Assembly (NCBI GenBank): GCA_030535715.1
Contig: JAUNRL010000004.1
Coordinates: 14,164 to 21,944, forward strand
DNA length: 7,781 nucleotides
Direction of reading: 5' to 3'
From: Bacillota bacterium
GTDB taxonomy: Bacteria > Bacillota > Clostridia > Peptostreptococcales > Anaerovoracaceae
The notes under the pieces: model-generated
Seen by the model: the letters and a program-made list of their open reading frames with translations, nothing else
Told to the model about the DNA's origin: nothing
Databases searched by the model: none
Translations under genes and position numbers: made by a program
In this document: positions 1-6,221 of the stretch, piece by piece
Layout: each line of letters starts with the position of its first letter
How positions within the stretch are numbered: the stretch's first letter is position 1

Positions 1-80
1 TCCGGCTGAAGCTCTGAGCCGTCGGACCGGACAGATGGACTGGCTGAACAGGAAAACGGTACAGATAAAGGAGAGACACG

Positions 81-1793
81 ATGATCAATTACAGAGAGAA
101 GATTGCTGACGTCCTGACGCATCACCTGGAAGAAGTACCCTTGGAAGAGGTTCTGGACATGATCGAGAAACCGGCTGATCCGAAGATGGGCGACTACGCG
201 CTGCCATGCTTCAAGCTGGCCAGAACCCTGCGCAAGGCACCGCCCATGATCGCCCAAAACATCGCGGAGAGCATTGCTGACGAGCACCTGTTCGAGAAGG
301 TGGAGCCGGTGAAAGCCTACGTCAATATGTTTGTCGACCGCAATGACTTCGCCCATGAGGTGGTCTCCGCGGCCATCGAGCAGGGGGACGGATACGGCAG
401 AAGCGACGTCGGCGGCCATCGCAAGGTCATCGTGGAGTACTCCTCCCCAAATATCGCCAAACCCTTCCATATCGGTCATATCCGCAGCACGGTCATCGGC
501 AGTTCCATTGCCAATATCTACGATTGCCTGGGCTACGATGTGGTTCGGATCAACCATCTGGGCGACTACGGCACCCAGTTTGGCAAGATGATCGTGGCCT
601 ACCGCCGATGGGGCAACCGGGATGATGTGATTCGCGAGCCCATCAAGACTCTGCTGGAGTACTACACCAGATTCCACCGGGAGGCGGAGAACGATCCGTC
701 TCTGGAGGACGAGGCCAGGACCACCTTCACCAGACTGGAGCACGGGGAGAAGGAAGAAATGGAGCTTTGGCAGTGGTTTCGGGATGAATCCCTGAAGGAG
801 TTCACCAGGGTGTATGAGATGCTCGGGATTGCCTTTGATTCCTATAAGGGCGAGAGCTTCTACTCCGACAAGATGCCCCGGTTTGTCAGGGAACTGGAGG
901 ACAAAGGGCTGCTGGAGGAGGATCAGGGCGCGCAGATCGTGCGGCTGGACGACTATGACCTGCCGGTGGCGCTGATCACCAAGTCTGACGGCTCGACCCT
1001 GTACATCACCCGGGATATCGCTGCTGCGGTCTACCGCAAGGAGACCTACGATTTCTATAAGAACATCTATGTGGTGGCTTCCCAGCAGAATCTGCACTTC
1101 CAGCAATGGATTCAGATTCTGGAAATGATGGGCTATCCCTGGGCCAGAGACTGCGTCCACGTGCCCTTCGGTCTGGTCAGCATGGAGGAGGGCACCATGT
1201 CCACCCGCGAGGGACGGGTCATCTTTCTGGAGGATGTACTGAACCGGGCGGTGGAGAAGACCCGGGAAATCATCCGGGAGAAGAACGTGAACACGGAAAA
1301 CATCGAGGAAACGGCCGCCGCGGTGGGAATCGGCGCGGTAATCTTTAATGAGCTGTCGAATTACAGAATTAAGGATTATGTATTCTCCTGGGATCATGTG
1401 CTGAACTTCGAGGGCGAGACCGGTCCCTATGTGCAGTACACCCACGCCAGGGCCTGCAGCATTCTGCGCAACGCGGGAGAGGAGGTGGTGGCCAAGGCGG
1501 CGAAGGGTTTTGATTCCACGTATATTACCGGCGACAGCGCCCATGAGCTGGAATCGCTGCTCTACGAATTTCCCGATGTGGTGCATGAGGCGGGTGACAA
1601 ATACGAGCCCTCCATTGTGACGAGAAAAATCGTGGACATTGCCCAGGCTTACAACCGGTTCTACCACGATGAGCATATTCTCACCGACAACGAGGATGAG
1701 AAGGTGGCCAAGGTGGCTCTGGTTATGGCCGCGAAGAACACGATTAAGAACGGATTGGGACTGCTGGGGATGAAGGCTCCGGAGAAGATGTAG
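81..1793 (+). CDS. argS: Arginyl-tRNA synthetase
   Basis: Charges tRNA-Arg with arginine using ATP, in the cytoplasm, for translation. The 570-residue length is normal for the family. Visible parts, in order: an N-terminal ArgRS-specific domain that contacts the tRNA elbow (about 1-110); the class I Rossmann catalytic core with the HIGH signature at 130-133, inside SPNIAKPFHIGHIRST; the second class I motif (KMSKS equivalent) at 373-378 as MSTREG; and a helical DALR-type anticodon-binding domain (about 450-570), opening with YVQYTHARA. The start is well placed: AAAGGAG at 67-73 lies 7 bases before the ATG. The KMSKS-equivalent loop lacks the usual flanking lysines (T372 and E377 where K is common). 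A radical SAM gene begins 28 bases after the stop, which suggests co-transcription. No T-box leader is visible in the 80 bases available upstream. Identification is essentially certain. Confidence 0.97.
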   Translation: MINYREKIADVLTHHLEEVPLEEVLDMIEKPADPKMGDYALPCFKLARTLRKAPPMIAQNIAESIADEHLFEKVEPVKAYVNMFVDRNDFAHEVVSAAIEQGDGYGRSDVGGHRKVIVEYSSPNIAKPFHIGHIRSTVIGSSIANIYDCLGYDVVRINHLGDYGTQFGKMIVAYRRWGNRDDVIREPIKTLLEYYTRFHREAENDPSLEDEARTTFTRLEHGEKEEMELWQWFRDESLKEFTRVYEMLGIAFDSYKGESFYSDKMPRFVRELEDKGLLEEDQGAQIVRLDDYDLPVALITKSDGSTLYITRDIAAAVYRKETYDFYKNIYVVASQQNLHFQQWIQILEMMGYPWARDCVHVPFGLVSMEEGTMSTREGRVIFLEDVLNRAVEKTREIIREKNVNTENIEETAAAVGIGAVIFNELSNYRIKDYVFSWDHVLNFEGETGPYVQYTHARACSILRNAGEEVVAKAAKGFDSTYITGDSAHELESLLYEFPDVVHEAGDKYEPSIVTRKIVDIAQAYNRFYHDEHILTDNEDEKVAKVALVMAAKNTIKNGLGLLGMKAPEKM

Positions 1794-1809
1794 GCGTTCC
1801 CGGCTATTT

Positions 1810-1813
1810 GGAG
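1810..1813 (+). promoter_or_regulatory. RBS that decides the radical SAM start
   Basis: GGAG lies 8 bases before ATG 1822 but only 5 before the in-frame TTG at 1819, so the ATG is the better start. Confidence 0.6.
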
Positions 1814-1821
1814 AATGATTG

Positions 1822-2694
1822 ATGCGATATGAAGGCAGCATATTCCGTCCCCCCAGCGAGGCCTACAGCCTGCTGGTGCAGGTGACGGTGGGATGTACCC
1901 ACAATAAATGTACGTTCTGCAGCATGTACAAGGACAAGAAGTTCCACCTGCGCGATCCGAAGGAGATTCTGGAGGATCTGCAGTGGGCGAGAGCCCACTA
2001 CCGCCGGGTAGAGCGGATGTTCCTGTGCGACGGCGATGCGCTGGCACTGAAAAATGACAAGCTTATGCCGATCCTGGAGTTCATCCGGGAGCATTTTCCG
2101 GAGTGTCAGCGGGTTACCGCCTACGCGCGGGCGACGGACGTTCTGCGCAAAAACGATGATGAACTTCGTCAGCTCCGGGAAGTCGGACTGACTATGGTTT
2201 ACATCGGCGCCGAATCCGGCAGCGATGATGTGCTTGCGGCCATCCACAAGGGAGAGACGCGGGCACAGCTCATCGAAGGCGTTCGCCGGGTGGAGGACTG
2301 CGGCATCAAAACTTCGGTCACCTTCATCTCCGGTCTGGCCGGCAAGGCCGGCTGGCGGGATCATGCCGTGCAGACCGGAACCATGATCAGTGAAATGCAG
2401 CCCTCCTATGTGGGCCTGCTGACTCTGCTGGTGGATCCTTCCGTGTCCATCGCCGAGGAGATCCGCCAGGGCAGACTGCAGCTGCTCAGCCCGGAGGAAG
2501 TGGTGGCGGAGACGCTGCTCATGCTGGAAAATACCTCCGTGAGCCGTTCCTGCGTTTTCCGCAGCAACCATGCATCCAACTATCTGTCGCTGGCGGGCAC
2601 CCTTCCCCAGGACCGGGAGCGTCTGATCGGGATTCTTCGGGAAGCCATGGAGGATTCCGGTATGCTGAAGGATGAGCGCTTCCGGGCGCTGTAG
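1822..2694 (+). CDS. Radical SAM protein of unknown substrate
   Basis: A 290-residue radical SAM enzyme. Such enzymes use a [4Fe-4S] cluster to cleave S-adenosylmethionine and start radical chemistry; this one's substrate is unknown. The cluster ligands are C25, C30 and C33 (GCTHNKCTFC), giving CX4CX2C spacing instead of the classical CX3CX2C. Other family hallmarks are the N-terminal YEGSIFRPPSEA segment, CDGDAL near 69-74 (the GGE-like strand of the barrel), IGAESGSD, FISGLAGK and, near the C terminus, CVFRSNHASNYL. Together these match a subfamily I recall as widespread in Clostridia and annotated only as radical SAM protein. I chose ATG 1822 over the adjacent in-frame TTG at 1819 because GGAG at 1810-1813 is 8 bases from the ATG. 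It sits 28 bases after argS and 84 bases before the TPR gene, so it is probably an operon member. Fold confidence is high; function is not known. Confidence 0.93.
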   Translation: MRYEGSIFRPPSEAYSLLVQVTVGCTHNKCTFCSMYKDKKFHLRDPKEILEDLQWARAHYRRVERMFLCDGDALALKNDKLMPILEFIREHFPECQRVTAYARATDVLRKNDDELRQLREVGLTMVYIGAESGSDDVLAAIHKGETRAQLIEGVRRVEDCGIKTSVTFISGLAGKAGWRDHAVQTGTMISEMQPSYVGLLTLLVDPSVSIAEEIRQGRLQLLSPEEVVAETLLMLENTSVSRSCVFRSNHASNYLSLAGTLPQDRERLIGILREAMEDSGMLKDERFRAL

Positions 2695-2766
2695 AGAGAA
2701 TAGTCAGGGCCTGCTGCCGGCAGGAACGTGATCAGTAAGGCCGGGGTGGAATGCATCGCGGCCGGG

Positions 2767-2774
2767 AAAGGAAA
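2767..2774 (+). promoter_or_regulatory. RBS that decides the TPR-protein start
   Basis: AAAGGAAA stands 6 bases (counted from GGA) before ATG 2779. The alternative GTG at 2728 has no comparable site. Confidence 0.55.
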
Positions 2775-2778
2775 CAAC

Positions 2779-4095
2779 ATGACAAAGAAAAAGCAAAAAC
2801 AGACGCTGATGCAGACCATGGGCGTGACCCGCACGGTGATCCGGCCCAGAGAGGAATCGGACATTCAGCTCCGGGAGGACCGGATCGGCAGGTATTTCCG
2901 GAAGTATCTGAACAAGTTTGTTTTTGTGGAGTTTTCCGATGACTTCATTGAGCGCTCCAAGGCCGGGGATCTGATGCGGGGTGTTCCCGTGCCGCTGCGG
3001 CGCAAAGAGGTTAAGAGCTTTGCCGGCGGAGACGGTGTGTCCATGCTGGTTATTGCCGAGAACATGGCTTGGGTTATGGGCTGCGATCCCCATTTCAAAT
3101 ATACGAAGAACTATGTGGCCATTCTGAATAAGCTGTATAACAAAAAGTTGTTTGAAGCTCTGATGAAGGAGGGCAGAGATGCGGCTGAGCGGGGCGACAT
3201 GGACAATGCCTGCATCCACTTCCGCGCATCTCTGTGCATCCAGTACGACTACCTGCATTCCATGTACAGTTATGCCCGGGCCTGCCGAGTCATGTACGAG
3301 AACAGTCGAAATGAAGAGTATGTCGGCCGGTTCAAGGCGGAGGCGCTGGACTGGTTCGAACTCCTGACCGAAACCCATCCCCGGTTTGCCATGGGATACT
3401 ACTACCTGGGCTACTCCTATCTGAATATGGGCCTGTACAGCAAGGCAGTTCTGGCCTGGGAAGGCTTCCTGAAGTTCACCTACAACTCCAAAGACCGCAA
3501 GGAGATCCGTAAGAGGATCGAGCAGCTGCAGGATCCGGTCACCATCGAAAAGGGATGCCTCAGCATCACCTCCGGCCGTCTGGATGAGGGAATCAGGACT
3601 CTGGAGCCCTACCTGAAGTCGAAGTTCAGGGACTGGTGGCCTCTCCATTACTACCTTGGTCTGGGCTATAAGGGCATGGGCAGAACCGCCGATGCCGTGG
3701 CGGGATTCCGCAAGGCGTTGATGATCAACGGCAGCCATCTGGAGTCCATGAGGGAACTGGTCACCATCTACGAGGACTCCGATGACAAGGCCAACGTCCG
3801 CAAATACACAGAGAAAATCAAGCTGATCGAGGCGGCCCAGGAGGAGGACCGCAGGGAATACGAGAAAAAGGCGAAAAAAGAAAACAGGCGTCTGGAGACG
3901 GAGGAGCCAAAGCTCCTTCCGCCGGAACAGATCGAACACGTCGACCTCTCCGAAGCCGATGCTCTGATCGGCGCCCCGGAGGATCCCTCTTCGGCTGCCC
4001 CGGATACAAAGGCAACCCCTGCCGGCGAGCCCGCATCTGACGCTCCGGTCGTGGAACCAGAGAAAAAACGTCTGGTCCGGCGCCTGAAAAAATAG
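2779..4095 (+). CDS. TPR-repeat protein of unknown function
   Basis: A 438-residue soluble protein with no signal peptide or membrane segment. The first 12 residues are very basic (MTKKKQKQ). A globular segment (about 15-115) carries no recognisable repeat. TPR-like helical pairs follow at about 125-155, 203-235 (MGYYYLGYSYLNMGLYSKAVLAWEG), 255-283 and 287-320 (HYYLGLGYKGMGRTADAVAGF). Then comes a charged helix (about 335-375, rich in K, E and R, possibly coiled coil), an acidic, Pro/Ala-rich linker (about 380-428) and a basic tail, KKRLVRRLKK. TPRs usually scaffold protein contacts; the partner is unknown. I chose ATG 2779, with AAAGGA 6 bases upstream, over an in-frame GTG at 2728 that would add 17 residues without a convincing RBS. 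It is probably the last gene of the argS unit and ends 26 bases before a strong terminator. The family is clear at the repeat level only. Confidence 0.88.
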   Translation: MTKKKQKQTLMQTMGVTRTVIRPREESDIQLREDRIGRYFRKYLNKFVFVEFSDDFIERSKAGDLMRGVPVPLRRKEVKSFAGGDGVSMLVIAENMAWVMGCDPHFKYTKNYVAILNKLYNKKLFEALMKEGRDAAERGDMDNACIHFRASLCIQYDYLHSMYSYARACRVMYENSRNEEYVGRFKAEALDWFELLTETHPRFAMGYYYLGYSYLNMGLYSKAVLAWEGFLKFTYNSKDRKEIRKRIEQLQDPVTIEKGCLSITSGRLDEGIRTLEPYLKSKFRDWWPLHYYLGLGYKGMGRTADAVAGFRKALMINGSHLESMRELVTIYEDSDDKANVRKYTEKIKLIEAAQEEDRREYEKKAKKENRRLETEEPKLLPPEQIEHVDLSEADALIGAPEDPSSAAPDTKATPAGEPASDAPVVEPEKKRLVRRLKK

Positions 4096-4121
4096 CCGGG
4101 ATAATCGGAAAAAAGACCATT

Positions 4122-4153
4122 CTGCCGCTCGGACGAGCGGCAGTTTGTTTTTT
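4122..4153 (+). terminator. Intrinsic terminator after the TPR gene
   Basis: A perfect 9-bp stem, CTGCCGCTC (4122-4130) with GAGCGGCAG (4135-4143), closes a GGAC tetraloop and is followed at once by TTTGTTTTTTT (4144-4154). It begins 26 bases after the stop of the TPR gene and is the likely end of the argS transcript. An A-rich tract just upstream (4109-4114) might give partial activity on the minus strand, but it is separated from the stem by several bases. Confidence 0.92.
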
Positions 4154-4175
4154 GACGAACGGCGGTGTTTCCTGC

Positions 4176-4253
4176 CGCCAGGCCACAATGCCGGTTCAGG
4201 GAATGAGCTTCCAGCTGCTGTTTTATATAATGAGGGAAGCTGTTGGCCTGGCG
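4176..4253. repeat. Nested inverted repeat between convergent genes
   Basis: A perfect 10-bp inverted repeat pairs CGCCAGGCCA (4176-4185) with TGGCCTGGCG (4244-4253). Inside it a 7-bp pair, AGCTTCC (4206-4212) with GGAAGCT (4235-4241), encloses an AT-rich loop containing TATATAAT. The 3' sides of the two stems nearly touch, while 20 bases stay unpaired on the 5' side. A third short hairpin (4161-4165 with 4175-4179) overlaps the outer left arm and would compete with it. The element lies outside both flanking terminators, so it is not explained by either gene. A -10-like TATAAT at 4226-4231 has no matching -35. Its function is unknown; possibilities are an orphan small RNA, a protein-binding site or a relic repeat. 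Confidence 0.5.
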
Positions 4254-4300
4254 TAAAGCGGTATCTGAAATGATGGAATATAATGAATTGTGGGTGAAGG

Positions 4301-4334
4301 AGAACAATCAAAACGACCCCTTCGAGGAAGGGCC
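4301..4334 (-). terminator. Probable terminator of the acyltransferase gene
   Basis: Read on the minus strand, a 6-bp stem CCCTTC/GAAGGG with a 3-base loop, extended by imperfect pairing at its base (whole hairpin 4315-4334), is followed by GTTTTGATTGTTCT (4301-4314). It starts 12 bases past the stop codon at 4347-4349. The interrupted T tract makes it weaker than the facing terminator at 4122-4153. Confidence 0.55.
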
Positions 4335-4346
4335 GTAAGAGCTGCG

Positions 4347-5618
4347 CTATTTCGTTCCCGTTGCCTTTGCATCATCCGTTGCTTCCGCATTCTTCTCTTC
4401 CTTCGGCTTGCCGAAGTTCTGCAGCCACCTGACGGTGAAGGGCAGCATCGGGAAGCCTTCCGTAAGGATGTCGTACAGTTTGACCCAGAAAGGCGCACAC
4501 AGGGAGATGCCGGTCAGCAGAGCGCTTCCGTAGACCATGGGGTAGAAGATCCACAGGTTTTTCGGACACTTGCCCACCAGTGGATCCAGGAGGCCGCAGT
4601 TCCACAGCCAGATGGCGCCGGCGATGGAGAGCACGGTCACCGTGACGGAAAGGGGCCAGTTGTTATGCTTGTGGTGGGTCAGGGAAATCAGCGAGAACCA
4701 GGCCACGATCAGCGCGGAGATGGCGCCCAGATACAGACCCTTGATCTTGATGATGTGCCGCAGGCCGAGGTGGAAGATGTAGATGGGCATGGTGTTGGTT
4801 CCCACATAGCAGAGGAAGTTCCGCTTCGAGGGAAGGATGTTGACCATCAGCGTAATCCATCCGCAGGCCAGACAGAAGACCAGACCACGGTAACAGAAGT
4901 CATCCCAGAGGGAGACGCCCAGCGTTTCGGCGCTGTCTTTGAGCAGGAACCAGGACAGCCGCGGGCCGGTGAAGACCAGCCAGATGGAGCAGCCCACCAG
5001 GGCGGCTGCCAGCAGGACGAGGATCACCGGGTGGCGCTTCAGGGTACGGATTCTGTCCAGGGTTTCTTTGGAGCAGTAGTACCCGATCAGGAAAAACGGG
5101 AAATAGGAGAAGACTCTTCCCAGAGCCAGATAATCGTTAAACGGAAGCGCCCCCGCAGCGAACATCATGATGATGCTCATGGGCAGAGCCCACGGGAACT
5201 TGATGATATCCCGCAGGAAGAATCGGTAGAGGAACAGCGCAAACAGGAACCACAGGGCGAAGGGCGGCGTCAGGTAGGAGAACCAGTGGCCGATGCCCGT
5301 ATCGAAGCCATAGCCCGCGATCATCGTGATGGTCGTGAAGACCAGATAAGGCCAGAGAATGCTCCGGAAAGCGGTTTCCCGGGCCCGGTCGGGTTTTTGA
5401 GAAAAGTATCCGGACAGGAACATGAAGGCCGGCATGACGAAAACATTGATAGTAATGTACATGAATCCGCAGAAGGATTCGTGAGCGAAACCGGACTGGT
5501 AAAGAGACTGGTACCAGTTGGCTGAAGCTTTCGTGAAATGAGACACCGGAATCGACAGCATCAGGATGCTGCGAAAGGTGTCAAACATATAATCACGTTC
5601 TTTGATTTTTTCTCTCAT
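4347..5618 (-). CDS. Membrane acyltransferase (acyltransferase-3 family, fucose 4-O-acetylase type)
   Basis: A 423-residue polytopic membrane protein of the acyltransferase-3 family (PF01757; nearest to the COG3594 fucose 4-O-acetylase group). Such proteins move acyl groups, often acetyl, onto surface glycans, lipids or other envelope molecules; the acceptor here cannot be read from sequence. The N terminus has the family signature FDTFRSILMLSIPVSHF (12-28), with conserved R16 and a likely functional H27, then FMFLSGYFSQK (66-76), WPYL (89-92), LWFLFAL (122-128), FPFFLIGYY (173-181) and YVGTNTMPIYIFH (271-283). About ten hydrophobic segments are visible, with extra ones at about 320-385, then a polar tail rich in K, E and A. 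Start: GGAG at 5627-5630, 8 bases before the ATG; the later ATG (M11) lacks an RBS. It is transcribed alone, convergent with the TPR gene. Family assignment is strong. Confidence 0.9.
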   Translation of the reverse strand: MREKIKERDYMFDTFRSILMLSIPVSHFTKASANWYQSLYQSGFAHESFCGFMYITINVFVMPAFMFLSGYFSQKPDRARETAFRSILWPYLVFTTITMIAGYGFDTGIGHWFSYLTPPFALWFLFALFLYRFFLRDIIKFPWALPMSIIMMFAAGALPFNDYLALGRVFSYFPFFLIGYYCSKETLDRIRTLKRHPVILVLLAAALVGCSIWLVFTGPRLSWFLLKDSAETLGVSLWDDFCYRGLVFCLACGWITLMVNILPSKRNFLCYVGTNTMPIYIFHLGLRHIIKIKGLYLGAISALIVAWFSLISLTHHKHNNWPLSVTVTVLSIAGAIWLWNCGLLDPLVGKCPKNLWIFYPMVYGSALLTGISLCAPFWVKLYDILTEGFPMLPFTVRWLQNFGKPKEEKNAEATDDAKATGTK

Positions 5619-5639
5619 GCTTCATTCTCCAAACACAGA

Positions 5640-5654
5640 TAAACATTATGTTTA
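5640..5654. promoter_or_regulatory. Candidate operator palindrome at the acyltransferase promoter
   Basis: TAAACATTATGTTTA is a perfect palindrome with 7-bp arms around one central base. It covers the transcription start predicted from the promoter at 5657-5685 and stands out as AT-rich. Its position is that expected for a repressor site; no regulator gene is seen nearby. Confidence 0.4.
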
Positions 5655-5656
5655 AT

Positions 5657-5685
5657 ATGATAACAGAACTCGATAGGGGTTACAA
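5657..5685 (-). promoter_or_regulatory. Sigma-A-type promoter of the acyltransferase gene
   Basis: On the minus strand, TTGTAA (5680-5685) and TATCAT (5657-5662) are separated by exactly 17 bases. They match consensus at 4 of 6 and 5 of 6 positions. The start of transcription would fall near 5650, about 30 bases before the start codon. Confidence 0.6.
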
Positions 5686-5697
5686 GAAAAGGATTGT

Positions 5698-5727
5698 TTC
5701 CTTCCGGCGGCGGTTGTGGTATATACT
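5698..5727 (+). promoter_or_regulatory. Possible promoter of the MmcQ-type gene
   Basis: TATACT (5722-5727) matches the -10 consensus at 5 of 6 positions and ends 38 bases before the start codon. The only -35 candidate at fair spacing (18 bases) is the poor TTCCTT at 5698-5703. An overlapping TGGTATATA could act as an extended -10. It would run divergently from the acyltransferase promoter. Confidence 0.35.
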
Positions 5728-5765
5728 ATAACCGGTATCCGTTTCGGCTGAAGGGGAGGAAAAGC

Positions 5766-6137
5766 ATGAGCCGGGAAACGGAGTTTTTCAGACAAATGAG
5801 ACCGGATATGCGATGGCTTCGCGCGGAAGCCGGCCGCGACGCGGCTGTTCACGACAACGAAGAGCTCGTGGAGGTGATGAACCTGAAGGCGGATCCCCAG
5901 CGGATCCGGTCTCTGACGAACCGCTCCGGGATCTTTCCCGCATGGCATATGAACAGGACCCACTGGATCAGCGTGATTCTGGATGATATCCTGACCGATG
6001 AACAGGTGATGGAATTGATCCGGGAGAACCGCCGTCTGGTGATCAGGAGGAAAAGGGTGGTTCGGCAGTCCGCAGCGCCAGGAGCATGCCGAAGCAGCTG
6101 TACGAGGCGATTCTGCGGAAACTGTAAGGAGGATTGA
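5766..6137 (+). CDS. MmcQ/YjbR-family protein, shortened and probably frameshifted
   Basis: Residues about 37-92 from ATG 5766 match the C-terminal half of MmcQ/YjbR (DUF419, PF04237), small proteins of a putative DNA-binding fold whose role is not settled. The core is VEVMNLKADP, then GIFPAWHMNRTHWISVILD and a helix leading to RRLVI. The start has GGGGAGGA at 5753-5760, closely spaced; a start at 5694 would lie on the likely promoter. Two things are odd. The part before NLKADP is about 25-30 residues shorter than I expect for the family and lacks its NKWFALV-like strand. After about residue 93 the open frame becomes Cys/Arg/Ser-rich and ends at 6137, whereas the -1 frame gives a sensible tail, SMPKQLYEAILRKL, ending at TAA 6125-6127. 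One missing base, perhaps in the AAAA run at 6051-6054, would explain this. It may be a pseudogene or hold a sequence error. Confidence 0.6.
   Translation: MSRETEFFRQMRPDMRWLRAEAGRDAAVHDNEELVEVMNLKADPQRIRSLTNRSGIFPAWHMNRTHWISVILDDILTDEQVMELIRENRRLVIRRKRVVRQSAAPGACRSSCTRRFCGNCKED
6127..6132 (+). promoter_or_regulatory. Strong RBS serving a 26-codon ORF
   Basis: AGGAGG is a full-consensus Shine-Dalgarno placed 8 bases before ATG 6141. It begins on the last base of the restored MmcQ stop codon. It is too near (1 base) to TTG 6134 and too far (22 bases) from ATG 6155, the in-frame starts of the next larger protein. Confidence 0.6.
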
Positions 6138-6140
6138 TCC

Positions 6141-6221
6141 ATGATTGGATACAGATGCGCAGTGTTTCGGCGGGAGCCGAACCGAAAGACCGACCGGCAG
6201 AAGGGCAGGGACGGCCGATGA
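6141..6221 (+). CDS. Possible 26-residue leader or frameshifted N terminus
   Basis: ATG 6141 opens a 26-codon ORF, MIGYRCAVFRREPNRKTDRQ followed by six more residues, strongly basic, ending at TGA 6219-6221. Its stop overlaps the ATG of the next gene as ATGA, the usual geometry for translational coupling. It has the best ribosome binding site in the neighbourhood. Its third codon positions look more GC-rich than those of the competing frame over the same bases. Two readings are possible: a real short peptide coupled to the membrane protein, or the true N terminus of that protein separated by an indel, since a basic stretch just before a membrane helix fits the positive-inside rule. I recognise no family. 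Confidence 0.3.
   Translation: MIGYRCAVFRREPNRKTDRQKGRDGR

Noticed and set aside
1..80. Possible tail of a gene upstream of argS
   Set aside because: The frame from position 3 reads four sense codons to TGA at 15-17. That could be the end of an upstream gene, but it is too short to support a call.
1804..2571. 255-codon open frame on the minus strand
   Set aside because: It is antisense to the radical SAM gene, whose Cys motif and conserved blocks are unmistakable. Its own product is His/Gln-rich and lacks any motif.
2710..2724. CCTGC/GCAGG hairpin between the radical SAM and TPR genes
   Set aside because: The stem is only 5 bp and no T tract follows, so it is not a terminator; the palindrome is expected by chance in GC-rich sequence.
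4188..4256. 22-codon ORF in the convergent intergenic region
   Set aside because: There is no real Shine-Dalgarno and no promoter with a -35. It lies within the inverted repeat and is most easily explained by chance.
2704..4311. 535-codon open frame on the minus strand
   Set aside because: It is antisense to the TPR gene, crosses the strong terminator, and shows no recognisable domain. The plus-strand frame has clear TPR repeats and an RBS.
4290..5525. 411-codon open frame on the plus strand
   Set aside because: It lies antisense to the membrane acyltransferase. Its product is rich in Q, G, E and D with no family match, as expected for the complement of hydrophobic codons in GC-rich DNA, and it has no suitable promoter.
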